A DNA stretch of 64,000 nt from Paludibacter sp. (GTDB lineage Bacteria > Bacteroidota > Bacteroidia > Bacteroidales > Paludibacteraceae). Location: contig JAQTUE010000001.1 in assembly GCA_028710415.1 (NCBI GenBank), forward strand, positions 310,001-374,000, written 5' to 3'. Below, in pieces: positions 6,940-15,243 of this stretch. Position 1 is the first letter of the stretch; every line of letters starts with the position of its first letter. A program made the translations under genes and the position numbers. The notes beneath the pieces are model-generated. The model saw only the letters and a program-made list of their open reading frames with translations. It did no database searches and was not told where the DNA came from.

Positions 6940-8406
6940 ATGAGTGCAGAAAAACAATCATCCCGTTTCCAACAACCGCTGAAACAGTGGATTAAATGCA
7001 GCGTGTGGAGCTTAATTTACATTTTATTTATTGCCTGGGTTGGAAATTACTGGTGGCTGTTAGGCCTGCCGGTAGTGGTCGATTTGTTTATTACCAACTA
7101 CATTCCCTGGACCTGGTGGAAGAATACCAAAAACAAGTCCCTGTTGAGTGTGATGGGATGGGTGGATGCCATTGTGTTTGCATTGGTTGCCGTGTATTTT
7201 ATCAATACTTTCCTGTTCCAGAACTACCAGATTCCTTCTTCATCACTTGAGAAGACCCTGTTAGTAGGCGATTTCCTTTTTGTAAGCAAAGCAAGTTATG
7301 GCCCCCGCGTGCCAAACACCCCGCTTTCCTTCCCATTGGTTCAGCATACTTTCCCGTTGCTGGAATGCAAATCGTTTATTGAACACCCTCAATGGGACTA
7401 CAAGCGCCTGAAAGGGTTCGATACCGTTAAGCGGAATGACATCGTGGTGTTTAATTTCCCTGCCGGCGATACTGTGTGTGTCAAACAGCAAAACCCGGAT
7501 TATTACAGCATCTGTTATTCGGTAGGATTTTCCAATTTGAAACAACAAGATCCGGCCAATACTCCAACTACCGAGATGTGTTATCGAATTGGACGGGAAT
7601 TAGTCAAATCGGATAAAGCTGATTATGGTGATATCGTTTATCGTCCGGTCGATCGTCGTGAAAACTATGTGAAACGTTGTGTTGCAATTGCCGGTGATTG
7701 GATGGAGGTGAAGAACAACCAGGTTTATATCAACAACCAAAAACAGGAAAATATACCGGGCCTTCAGTTTAATTATTTTGTACAAACCGATGGTACCATG
7801 TTGAACCAGGATTTGCTGGATAAACTTCATATCAACAAGGATGATTTCAGGGTCTATAATCAAGGACAGCTAATCCCTGAATTTGCTTCCATTGGGTTGG
7901 ATGCAAAAATGCCGATCTATCATTTCCCTTTGAATGAGGAGTCGTATACACAATTGCAAAAGACCCCGGGAGTGGTTAAAATTGTAATTGAATCTTCCGA
8001 GCGTCCTGGTGAAGTATTCCCGTTAGGTGGTAATAAACCTTGGACCCGTGATAATTACGGTCCGCTTTGGGTACCAAAAAAAGGTAGCACGTTGGCACTG
8101 AATTCATACAATTTACCTATTTATGAGCGTATTATAAAAGTTTACGAGCATAACAAACTGGAAGTAAAGAATAATGTGTTCTATATCAATGATAAACCGA
8201 CGAAAACATATACTTTTAAGATGGATTATTACTGGATGATGGGCGATAACCGTCACAATTCTGCCGATTCACGGTTTTGGGGTTTTGTGCCTGAGGATCA
8301 TATTGTGGGCCGTCCTGTCATGGTGTGGTTATCATTAGAAAAAGATAAAGGTTGGTTTGATGGCAAAATACGTTGGAACCGTTTCTTTAAAAATGCAGAA
8401 AGATAA
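6940..8406 (+). CDS. lepB: Signal peptidase I, long Bacteroidetes form
   Basis: 488 residues. It cleaves signal peptides on the outer face of the inner membrane. Two N-terminal hydrophobic segments (about 19-55 and 73-92) are followed by the serine box IPSSSLEKTLLVGD, where Ser102 takes the nucleophile place (most relatives have SM, here SL). The general-base lysine is in NYVKRCVAIAGD (Lys245) and the C-terminal box is GDNRHNSADSRFWGFVP. The region between the catalytic Ser and Lys is about 100 residues longer than in E. coli, as in other Bacteroidetes. The 3' end overlaps the next gene by 14 bases. Confidence 0.95.
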   Translation: MSAEKQSSRFQQPLKQWIKCSVWSLIYILFIAWVGNYWWLLGLPVVVDLFITNYIPWTWWKNTKNKSLLSVMGWVDAIVFALVAVYFINTFLFQNYQIPSSSLEKTLLVGDFLFVSKASYGPRVPNTPLSFPLVQHTFPLLECKSFIEHPQWDYKRLKGFDTVKRNDIVVFNFPAGDTVCVKQQNPDYYSICYSVGFSNLKQQDPANTPTTEMCYRIGRELVKSDKADYGDIVYRPVDRRENYVKRCVAIAGDWMEVKNNQVYINNQKQENIPGLQFNYFVQTDGTMLNQDLLDKLHINKDDFRVYNQGQLIPEFASIGLDAKMPIYHFPLNEESYTQLQKTPGVVKIVIESSERPGEVFPLGGNKPWTRDNYGPLWVPKKGSTLALNSYNLPIYERIIKVYEHNKLEVKNNVFYINDKPTKTYTFKMDYYWMMGDNRHNSADSRFWGFVPEDHIVGRPVMVWLSLEKDKGWFDGKIRWNRFFKNAER

Positions 8407-9076
8407 TTTCATACCGAAACAATCAGGAGTGAGTGATTCAAGTGTTAATTCGATCTGTTTGTCCCCGGCTTATCTGGCTCCGGTGGAGTATTATTCCGAA
8501 ATGGCAAATGCCGGTACTGTTTTTATTGAAAATTGCGATTTTTATTTGAAACAGACCTATCGGAACAGATGCCGGATTGCTGCTGCCAATGGATCCATGG
8601 TGTTGAGTATCCCGGTCGAAAAGGCGGGCAGTGAGAAGATACTTACCCGCGATGTACGCATCTCGGAGCATAACGACTGGCAATTGAATCATTGGCGGTC
8701 CATTGAATCGGCCTACAACTCAACTCCTTTTTTTGAATATTACAAGGACGATTTGTTGCCTTTTTATGAAAAGAAATGGAACTTTTTACTGGATTTTAAT
8801 CTTGAAATCCAGTCTAAGATACTTGAATTATTGAACCTGTCCACCGACATTCAACTGACTACAGAATATAAGGTGACGTTGGACGATACAGTGCTGGATC
8901 TGAGGGATGCAATTCATCCAAAGAAAGAAAATCAGTCATTGAACAGTAAAACCTATTATCAGGTTTTCGATCAACGCTTTGGTTTTCAGCCGAATTTGAG
9001 TATTATCGATCTGCTCTTTAATATGGGAAATGAATCGATATTTAGTTTGATACACAATTCATTATTGAAAAAATAA
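8393..9076 (+). CDS. WbqC-like family protein
   Basis: About 227 residues if started at the ATG giving MQKDNFIPKQ. An upstream in-frame ATG at 8357 would force a 50-base overlap with lepB, whereas 8393 overlaps by only 14. Motifs: LSPAYLAPVEYYSEMANAG, ENCDFYLKQTYRNRC, VEKAG, NDWQLNHWRSIESAYNSTPFFEYY and, at the end, SIIDLLFNMGNES, all characteristic of WbqC proteins. The founding member is linked to O-antigen or nucleotide-sugar aminotransfer, but the catalytic role is not established. Translational coupling with lepB is likely. Confidence 0.88.
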   Translation: MQKDNFIPKQSGVSDSSVNSICLSPAYLAPVEYYSEMANAGTVFIENCDFYLKQTYRNRCRIAAANGSMVLSIPVEKAGSEKILTRDVRISEHNDWQLNHWRSIESAYNSTPFFEYYKDDLLPFYEKKWNFLLDFNLEIQSKILELLNLSTDIQLTTEYKVTLDDTVLDLRDAIHPKKENQSLNSKTYYQVFDQRFGFQPNLSIIDLLFNMGNESIFSLIHNSLLKK

Positions 9077-9090
9077 ATACATACATCAAT

Positions 9091-10110
9091 ATGGAAAAAA
9101 TAGATTGGAGTAATCTTGCATTCGGTTATATGAAAACCGATTACAATATCCGTTGTACCTATAGCAACGGAGCCTGGGGAGAGCTGGAAACCAGTACCAG
9201 TGAACATTTGTCCCTTCATATGGCGGCAACCTGCCTGCACTATGGACAGGAAGCCTTCGAAGGATTGAAAGCATTCCGCGGGAAAGATGGTAAAATCAGG
9301 ATTTTCAGGATGGAAGATAATGCAAAACGCCTTCAATCATCCTGCGATGGCATTATGATGGCTAAACTGCCTGTTGAGAAATTCGAAGAAGCAGTCCTGA
9401 AAGCAGTGAAGTTGAATGAACGTTTTGTTCCACCTTACGAATCTGGCGCCTCGTTGTATATCCGTCCATTCCTGTTTGGCACCAGTGCACAGGTAGGGGT
9501 GAAGCCGGCTACCGATTATTTGTTTATCATTTTTGTTACACCGGTTGGCCCGTATTTCAAAGGTGGATTTCAAACCACTCCGTTTGCCATTATGCGTCAA
9601 TTTGATCGCTCTGCACCTCTGGGTACAGGTATTTATAAAGTGGGTGGCAATTATGCGGCCAGTCTTGTTGCCGGTCAAAAATCTCACGATATGGGCTATT
9701 CTGCCGTATTCTACCTGGACGCAAAGGAAAAGAAGTATATCGACGAATGCGGTGCAGCCAACTTTTTTGGTATCAAGGACAATACCTATGTAACTCCAAA
9801 ATCCACTTCCATTTTACCTTCCATTACCAACAAGAGCCTTATGGTGTTGGCCGAGGATATGGGTATGAAGGTGGAACGTCGCGCCATACCGGTAGAAGAA
9901 CTCAGCACTTTCGAAGAAGCGGGTGCCTGTGGTACGGCTGCAGTCATTAGCCCGATTCAACGTATTGACGACATCGACGAGAATAAATCGTATGTGTTTT
10001 CAACGGATGGCAAACCGGGCGTTATCTGTGAAAAGCTGTATAAGAAACTACGTGCTATCCAATATGGCGACGAGCCCGATACTCATCAGTGGGTTACTGT
10101 AATCGAGTAG
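9091..10110 (+). CDS. ilvE: Branched-chain amino acid aminotransferase
   Basis: 339 residues, a fold-type IV PLP enzyme. It transfers the amino group between glutamate and the ketoacids of valine, leucine and isoleucine. The PLP-lysine segment is GTGIYKVGGNYAAS. Other family blocks are HYGQEAFEGLKAFRG near the N-terminus, LYIRPFLFGT, YIDECGAANFFGI and EEAGACGTAAVISPI. It starts 14 bases after the WbqC gene, so it may share that transcript. The length is typical for the type II (eukaryote-like) branch. Confidence 0.96.
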   Translation: MEKIDWSNLAFGYMKTDYNIRCTYSNGAWGELETSTSEHLSLHMAATCLHYGQEAFEGLKAFRGKDGKIRIFRMEDNAKRLQSSCDGIMMAKLPVEKFEEAVLKAVKLNERFVPPYESGASLYIRPFLFGTSAQVGVKPATDYLFIIFVTPVGPYFKGGFQTTPFAIMRQFDRSAPLGTGIYKVGGNYAASLVAGQKSHDMGYSAVFYLDAKEKKYIDECGAANFFGIKDNTYVTPKSTSILPSITNKSLMVLAEDMGMKVERRAIPVEELSTFEEAGACGTAAVISPIQRIDDIDENKSYVFSTDGKPGVICEKLYKKLRAIQYGDEPDTHQWVTVIE

Positions 10111-10198
10111 AAATACCTGATTTTGCGAAACATTCAGTTGCCAGTCAGCATTCAGTCAGATCAATCACACTTCAATCAGGTAATAATCATCTACTAAC

Positions 10199-10873
10199 AT
10201 GCCGGAACGTAACAATTTATTCTTAAGAATGCATCCGCTGACCCGCCTGGGCATTAGCCTGGGGTTGGCGTTGCTGCCTTTTGGATTACTGTATGAGGAG
10301 AAAATAAGCATTTTATTGCTTGCCATGTCTTCCTGGATTGTGTTTACGCTGTCATTCCTGATCTTTAGCTGGGTGGTCGTTATTCAGCGCTCAGTGGCTC
10401 AAATCAGGAAAAAAGCCAGGGAAGACGATGGCAGTGTAGCCTTTGTGTTTTTTATGGTGCTGATTTCCTCATTTGCAGGAATCCTGACTGTGATGCTCAT
10501 TATTATTTCAAAAGATTCAGCCATCAGGCATAGCCTGTTGTTTCTCCCGACCTGTATCTTAGGACTGATACTGTCGTGGGTCATGGTTCATACCATTTAC
10601 ATTTTTCACTATGCCCACAAATTCTACGATTCCATGAAGAAAGGTCTAGCCGAAATTCATGGAGGACTGAATTTCCCGGGTGATGAAGAACCTGATTATT
10701 TTGATTTTGCCTATTTCTCATTCGGATTAGGCTGTACGTTCCAGGTGTCGGACATATCAATTACATCACGCAAAATAAGGCGCATTGCCCTGTTTCATGG
10801 ATTGCTGTCGTTTGTCCTGAATACTTTTGTGGTGGCTTTAACCATCAATTTAATTGCCGGGTTAAGCCAATAG
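10199..10873 (+). CDS. DUF1345 multi-pass membrane protein
   Basis: 224 residues with five probable membrane helices (about 17-32, 36-62, 81-104, 114-140, 196-220). The signature between helices 4 and 5, DYFDFAYFSFGLGCTFQVSDISITS followed by RKIRRIALFHGLLSF, is diagnostic of DUF1345. Function is unknown. It lies 88 bases downstream of ilvE and 97 bases upstream of rimM, on the same strand. Confidence 0.88.
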   Translation: MPERNNLFLRMHPLTRLGISLGLALLPFGLLYEEKISILLLAMSSWIVFTLSFLIFSWVVVIQRSVAQIRKKAREDDGSVAFVFFMVLISSFAGILTVMLIIISKDSAIRHSLLFLPTCILGLILSWVMVHTIYIFHYAHKFYDSMKKGLAEIHGGLNFPGDEEPDYFDFAYFSFGLGCTFQVSDISITSRKIRRIALFHGLLSFVLNTFVVALTINLIAGLSQ

Positions 10874-10970
10874 AATAACACCTCACAATGTTATTGTTTT
10901 TGATTGCCGGACTGTTTATTTATAATATTTCTCCCGTTTATTAAACCAACAAGTAGCAACATATAACTCA

Positions 10971-11489
10971 ATGATAACTAAATCAGAAGTTTTCCCTATC
11001 GGACAGATCAACAAGCCACATGGTGTAAATGGCGAGATGTCTTTCTCATTTACTTCCGACATTTTCGACCGGGAAGAAATACCCTTTTTTGTCTTTGAGA
11101 TGCAGGGATTGTTGGTGCCTTTCTTCCTGGAAGAGTACCGTTTCAAGGGGAGTACCACTGGATTGTTGAAGCTCGAGGGTATTAAGACGGAAGAACAGGC
11201 ACGAACCTTTTATGGGTTGACCATTTATTTGCCCAAGAAGTTCCTTGAGAAAGTGGAAGATGCTGAGATTGAGCTCGATTACTTTGCCGGTTTCAGCCTG
11301 GTCGATGCAGAAAAAGGGTTGCTTGGGGTCATCTCGGAAGTGGACCAGACTACTGAAAATGTACTGTTTGTCATCCCGACAAAGGATGACGAATTGTTGA
11401 TTCCTGCCGGTGAGGAATACATCGAAAATATCGACCACGATAAAAAAATAATTTATGTCCGGTTGCCCGAGGGCTTGCTGGATTTGTAG
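10971..11489 (+). CDS. rimM: Ribosome maturation factor RimM
   Basis: 172 residues, the family's usual length. It assists 16S rRNA 3'-domain folding and processing during 30S assembly, binding ribosomal protein S19. N-terminal barrel: IGQINKPHGVNGEMSFSFTSD is the typical IgxixkphGikGe block. C-terminal PRC-barrel: ELDYFAGFSLVDAEKGLLGVISEV, followed by LLIPAGEEYIENIDHDKKIIYVRLPEGLLDL, the conserved ending. No rpsP or trmD is nearby, so the usual operon is not present here. Confidence 0.95.
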   Translation: MITKSEVFPIGQINKPHGVNGEMSFSFTSDIFDREEIPFFVFEMQGLLVPFFLEEYRFKGSTTGLLKLEGIKTEEQARTFYGLTIYLPKKFLEKVEDAEIELDYFAGFSLVDAEKGLLGVISEVDQTTENVLFVIPTKDDELLIPAGEEYIENIDHDKKIIYVRLPEGLLDL

Positions 11490-11580
11490 ACCCAAAACAT
11501 AGGGCCTGCGGCATTCGAGATTTTTTTTCGCTTACTATTATTTGAATTGATTGTTAACTCTTTAATTTTAATAACTAAGT

Positions 11581-12033
11581 ATGTTTGAAAGTGATGACCA
11601 ACAACGTGTCCGTAACCTGCCCATTTTTATAAAAGGGAAAGAGATTTTAGACGTCGTAAAACAAATAGCAGATCTGATTCCCGATGAGGATGAGCATCTG
11701 GGGTTTGTGAAACAAATTATGATGGAAGATGCCTATATGCTGACAGTCAAGATTGCCGGTGCCGAGGGTGGTGATTTGTACGACCTGCGCATGGAAAATG
11801 CGGCCATTATCCGGAAATCCGCCCGTGACCTGATGGTGCAATACCATTCGCTCGAAATGTTCGGGTTTGAGTATGTGGAGTATTATACCATGGTCCGTGA
11901 CCTGATTGAAGAATACAGGGTGTTGTTTATCGAATGGGTGGCAAGCTTTGACAAATGGAATTACACCATCGACCGTTGGGGGCTTTTTAATCCTCCCGGG
12001 GTAACTCCTTTCGATCCGGAGCCCGATTTTTAA
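11581..12033 (+). CDS. Conserved hypothetical protein
   Basis: 150 residues, acidic, mostly helical, without signal peptide or membrane segment. It ends with a distinctive WGLFNPPGVTPFDPEPDF-type proline-rich tail. I cannot name a domain. The composition and the codon use like the neighbours argue for a genuine cytoplasmic protein; its sequence character (many Asp/Glu, paired aromatic residues) suggests a protein-protein interaction role, but that is a guess. The 3' end is followed by an exceptionally long hairpin at 12076-12146. Confidence 0.75.
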   Translation: MFESDDQQRVRNLPIFIKGKEILDVVKQIADLIPDEDEHLGFVKQIMMEDAYMLTVKIAGAEGGDLYDLRMENAAIIRKSARDLMVQYHSLEMFGFEYVEYYTMVRDLIEEYRVLFIEWVASFDKWNYTIDRWGLFNPPGVTPFDPEPDF

Positions 12034-12075
12034 TAGTTTCTTACTATCACAATCAATTGATAACTAGTGATAATA

Positions 12076-12146
12076 TTAACCACAATAGGCACAATAGAAC
12101 ACAATAAATCAATTATATTGTGTTCTATTGTGCCTATTGTGGTTAA
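12076..12146. terminator. 31-bp perfect hairpin between convergent genes
   Basis: Arms 12076-12106 and 12116-12146 are perfectly complementary over 31 bases with a 9-base loop. Within each arm the word CACAATA or a variant is repeated three times. It separates two convergent genes and the right arm covers the stop codon of the GNAT gene (12143). I infer a bidirectional terminator; it is far longer than usual. Confidence 0.75.
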
Positions 12147-12589
12147 AAAGATTCAACCAGGGGTTTATAGAATTCGCGGTAGGTGGTATCGTTGGAGTAA
12201 AAGTTTAAACGGTCGAGCATATCTGCCGATGTTTTATAACCGTAAGCCAGGATAGCATTCACCCCGGTTTCCTTACAGGCCTTTTCGAACTCATAGTATA
12301 ACTTTATGCCGATGGTTCTGTGCTGGAATTCCCTCTTGACGGCGCAGAACCAGATCATGATTGCCCCGCTAACCATTTTTTCTCCGCTGATAAATCCTTT
12401 TATTTGCCCTTCTGTTTCATAAACCAGGGTCAGGCATCGTTCGTTCAGTACCAGCTGCTCTATCCATTCCCTGTCGTACGGAACCTCATCATTGTATTTG
12501 AATGGTTCCATGTCAAGGATGTTGTGGATCACATCAATGTCGCCTGCCTGTGCTTTCCTTACTGAATTTTTACTCTTGCCGGTTTCCAT
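12143..12589 (-). CDS. GNAT-family N-acetyltransferase
   Basis: 148 residues. The acetyl-CoA binding region is recognisable: VYETEGQIKGFISGE (beta4), IWFCAVKREFQHRTIGIKLYYEFEKAC, in which Q/R-x-x-G-I-G takes the place of the usual Q/RxxGxG/A loop, then GVNAILAYGYKTSADMLDRLNFYSND, the C-terminal part of the fold. The substrate cannot be told from sequence. Transcribed toward, and sharing a hairpin with, the upstream hypothetical gene. The last codons lie inside that hairpin. Confidence 0.8.
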   Translation of the reverse strand: METGKSKNSVRKAQAGDIDVIHNILDMEPFKYNDEVPYDREWIEQLVLNERCLTLVYETEGQIKGFISGEKMVSGAIMIWFCAVKREFQHRTIGIKLYYEFEKACKETGVNAILAYGYKTSADMLDRLNFYSNDTTYREFYKPLVESF

Positions 12590-12700
12590 GGTTTTATAGT
12601 TTAATGATTATCGACTTATGCACCCATAGTTTGTTTTTTTGTCTTTTAATACTGATCTAAACATAGGATCTTAATAGTAATAAACATTCTATCGATAATT

Positions 12701-12925
12701 ACTCCGTAGGAGTAGTCTGTTCATAATCCCCAGTTGAGCCTGCGAAACTGGGGGTTAATGAATCAAATTAAAGACAGAACTCTGTAGGAGTTCACCAACA
12801 GAACCAAGTGTTTAAGTTCTTTCTCTTTTGGTCAACTCCTCTGGAGTTGGGTAGTATCTGTTTTATTTTCCCCCAGTTCCGCAGGCTTCACTGGGGGTTA
12901 CTCAAAGGTTACACCTACGGTGTAA
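12701..12925. repeat. Cluster of six short palindromes
   Basis: The 443-base gap 12590-13032 has no gene but holds six palindromes: 12701-12713 (ACTCC/GGAGT), 12728-12753 (CCCCAGTT/AACTGGGG), 12779-12793, 12833-12849 (CAACTCC/GGAGTTG), 12870-12897 (CCCCCAGT/ACTGGGGG) and 12909-12925 (TTACACC/GGTGTAA). The two CCCCAGT members flank two of the AACTCC members. They look like REP-type dispersed elements. Confidence 0.75.
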
Positions 12926-13032
12926 TTTAATGATTCATAATAGATTATAACTGTCAATCCAAAGGTAAATTAAGAAATAACTGAAAGTTGGGTGCAAAAG
13001 CCGGTAATAATTTATAATTTTTAGTTGTCCTT

Positions 13033-13848
13033 TTAAGCCATTCTATACACGATATCTTTTACCCACTTAGCCCATTCAGCCTGGGTTTTTGATTTGTCAA
13101 AAGTCTCCCAGGGGATAGGTTCTCCTATTCTAATGGTAAAATGTTTTCCCCGTTGCTTGAACATCTCATTCACCAGGTACATCATTTCAATGTTGACTTT
13201 TATCTTCAGGAATTTGCGGATATTGGCCAGGTTATAAAAGAAATTTGAATTCCTGCCTTCAAAATAAATCGGCACAACATCCCGTTTGTATTCTATGGCT
13301 TTTGAAATGAAATTTTTCTTCCATTCCAGGTCGACGATTTTTCCGTTTACTTTCCGCGAGCACATACCCGCCGGGTAAGTCAACAGGTTATTCTCCGACT
13401 CATACAGTTCCTGCATCAACGAAGCATGGTTTTTGCTCTGGTTTCCAACTTTGTTTACCGGTACAAACATTTCGTGCATTGGTTCTACGTTCATGAGTAT
13501 GTCGTTGGAGAAGAACCTGATCTTCCCCTCATATTCTTTTCCAAGCAAATAGCCGGTTGTTATACCATCCAATCCACCCAGTGGATGATTCCCTGCAAAA
13601 ATATAAGTCTCTCCGTGTGGAAGGTTCTCTTTCCCTTCAATGCTGGTGGTGACATGCAGGTAATCAAAGGCAGCCTCAATAAATGTCAGGTTCCTGATCC
13701 CGGGGTTTTTGATAAAAAAATCATTCAGTTCATCCTCATGCACGATTTTGCGCAGGTAGTTCACAACGAATTTAGGAATATGGGCATTGGGTGCTTTACT
13801 TTTCAGTACTTTTTCGATATCAATGGTGATCGGTTTTGCTTTGTGCAT
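13033..13848 (-). CDS. Lysophospholipid/glycerol acyltransferase
   Basis: 271 residues. The PlsC-type catalytic motif appears as AGNHPLGGLDG (H-x4-D), followed by the substrate-binding segments NVEPMHEMFVPVNKVG, LLTYPAGMCSRK and VVPIYFEGRNSNFFY. Such Bacteroidetes proteins acylate lysophospholipids or act in ornithine/aminolipid synthesis; the substrate is not determinable here. No membrane helix is evident, so peripheral attachment is likely. On the minus strand, TACATTTG at 13876-13883, 28 bases before the start codon, is a perfect -7 element. Confidence 0.87.
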   Translation of the reverse strand: MHKAKPITIDIEKVLKSKAPNAHIPKFVVNYLRKIVHEDELNDFFIKNPGIRNLTFIEAAFDYLHVTTSIEGKENLPHGETYIFAGNHPLGGLDGITTGYLLGKEYEGKIRFFSNDILMNVEPMHEMFVPVNKVGNQSKNHASLMQELYESENNLLTYPAGMCSRKVNGKIVDLEWKKNFISKAIEYKRDVVPIYFEGRNSNFFYNLANIRKFLKIKVNIEMMYLVNEMFKQRGKHFTIRIGEPIPWETFDKSKTQAEWAKWVKDIVYRMA

Positions 13849-13875
13849 GGATTAAACTGGTTTAGCTTCAGGCCA

Positions 13876-13883
13876 CAAATGTA
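13876..13883 (-). promoter_or_regulatory. -7 element of the acyltransferase gene
   Basis: Reads TACATTTG on the minus strand, matching TAnnTTTG, 28 bases upstream of the start at 13848. No clear -33 TTTG is seen. Confidence 0.45.
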
Positions 13884-14054
13884 CAAAAAATGCGTTACTA
13901 ATAAAAGAGCCCATTTTTTGCGTCACAGTGACCCTTAATCTGAACCAAGATTTTTGATCATAGAATTTTGCATCAATTCAAAAGATTATACTCTTATATT
14001 TAGAATTGATGTATTTTTTGTCATAATATTGATTTGCAAACATAGCAATGTCTC

Positions 14055-14331
14055 TAAACCCGAAGGGTTAACATGATTGTAGCTAAAAGTATAGCACATA
14101 ATATTAACCCCGAAGAGGGTGATATAAACAAACAAATACAAAAAGATCAAATTATATCCACAAATCAATTCAATATGTCGCCCGGATCAATTAATAATGT
14201 GAATAAGTATAAGAAAGAAATGCGGAAGAGATCATAAATAATATCACCCCCTTCGGGGTTCAGAAATAGCCTGATGTATACTTAATTACAATCATCACAC
14301 CCCTTCGTGGTTAAAAAAATTCTTACTATAA
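14055..14331. repeat. Inverted duplicate built on a CCCGAAGGG palindrome
   Basis: Block 14055-14130 and block 14237-14331 are inverted copies of each other, separated by about 106 bases. Each contains two short palindromes around CCCGAAGGG (for example AACCCCGAAGAGGGT at 14105) joined by a conserved TGATTGTA and AAGTATA segment. The gap 13849-15243 holds no convincing gene; besides this it contains the 11-mer array at 14606 and the mraZ control region. Confidence 0.7.
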
Positions 14332-14605
14332 TAAATATAATCTTGTGAAAAAGTAACATGCTACCTTACTTTATGGCTCTGGCTTTTCTTTGTTTTGTTG
14401 AATGAATCTTATTCTCACATTGGATTGAGAATCTATTTTTCAATTTAAAGATTGTATAATTCGAATTTATGTTATGTATTTCAGCTTGATAGAACATTAT
14501 ACCTGATTTTAATCCTTGAATTTATGCCCTTGACCCTGTTTTTTTTCCTGTTGTTTTAGTTTAAAATTCCGGTTGGTATTTTGGTCACGATGTCTTTATC
14601 CTATT

Positions 14606-14649
14606 TTAGATATCCCTTAGATGTATCTTAGATATCTCTTAGATATCCC
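14606..14649. repeat. Four 11-bp tandem units with AGATATC core
   Basis: Units start at 14606, 14617, 14628 and 14639, consensus TTAGATATCYC (the second unit reads TTAGATGTATC). GATATC is itself palindromic, and a matching inverted stretch (AAGATATCTAAG) follows near 14688. Confidence 0.65.
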
Positions 14650-15115
14650 ATAAATAACTCTTATCATAAAAAGGTTAAGATATCTAAGGTATATCCTAGT
14701 TAAAAATAAGAGTAATTCTTAAAAACACGAAAATATGTAGATGAATTGGTAGAAAATACTTTAATGACTACACAGAAAACATGATTGATTCCTAATCAGC
14801 TGCCCAAAAGGATAAGACAAATCAGGAATCAGGCAGATGTTCTTCCTGGAATTTTGACAGGAATACCCGGGTAAAAATGCTAATTTTCCATCCCAAAGGG
14901 TGAAAAAAAAGAGACCCTGTGTTTCATTCACTTATGAATCTTAAAACCTTTAGAAATATTGTGATTTTGATGATTTGTAGCGAAAAAGAAGAAAAAGTGT
15001 AAAAGCTTCCCCCACTTTTTGTTTATCCTGGATGGATTTGATGAATATATTGTGTAAATATCACAATATGAATTATATAAATGAATTAAGAACGCAATTA
15101 TTGTTGTTGACAAGC

Positions 15116-15167
15116 TGTTGATAAGTTGTTCAAATCTGGATAATTTGTGGTTGAAAACTGTTGATAA
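15116..15167. promoter_or_regulatory. Three DnaA-box-like 9-mers upstream of mraZ
   Basis: TGTTGATAA at 15116-15124 and 15159-15167 and TCTGGATAA at 15135-15143 each differ by one base from the DnaA box TGTGGATAA and share one orientation. They lie in an A/T-rich stretch. No dnaA is near, so replication origin function is not claimed. Confidence 0.3.
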
Positions 15168-15175
15168 ATAATTTG

Positions 15176-15190
15176 TGGGGAAATGTGGGG
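15176..15190 (+). promoter_or_regulatory. MraZ-binding boxes
   Basis: TGGGG at 15176-15180 and at 15186-15190, separated by exactly 5 bases, reproduce the TGGGN-N5-TGGGN boxes bound by MraZ upstream of its own gene in proteobacteria. They end 53 bases before the mraZ start codon, placing them near the expected -33 if TACTTTTA (15209-15216) is the -7. Confidence 0.6.
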
Positions 15191-15243
15191 GATATGAATT
15201 TAATTTTATACTTTTACCGTTGAATAATTGAACCCGATTTTTT

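Noticed and set aside
15000..15243. Replication origin
   Set aside because: Three near DnaA boxes are not enough; dnaA, dnaN and gidA-type neighbours are absent and the MraZ control region explains part of the A/T richness.
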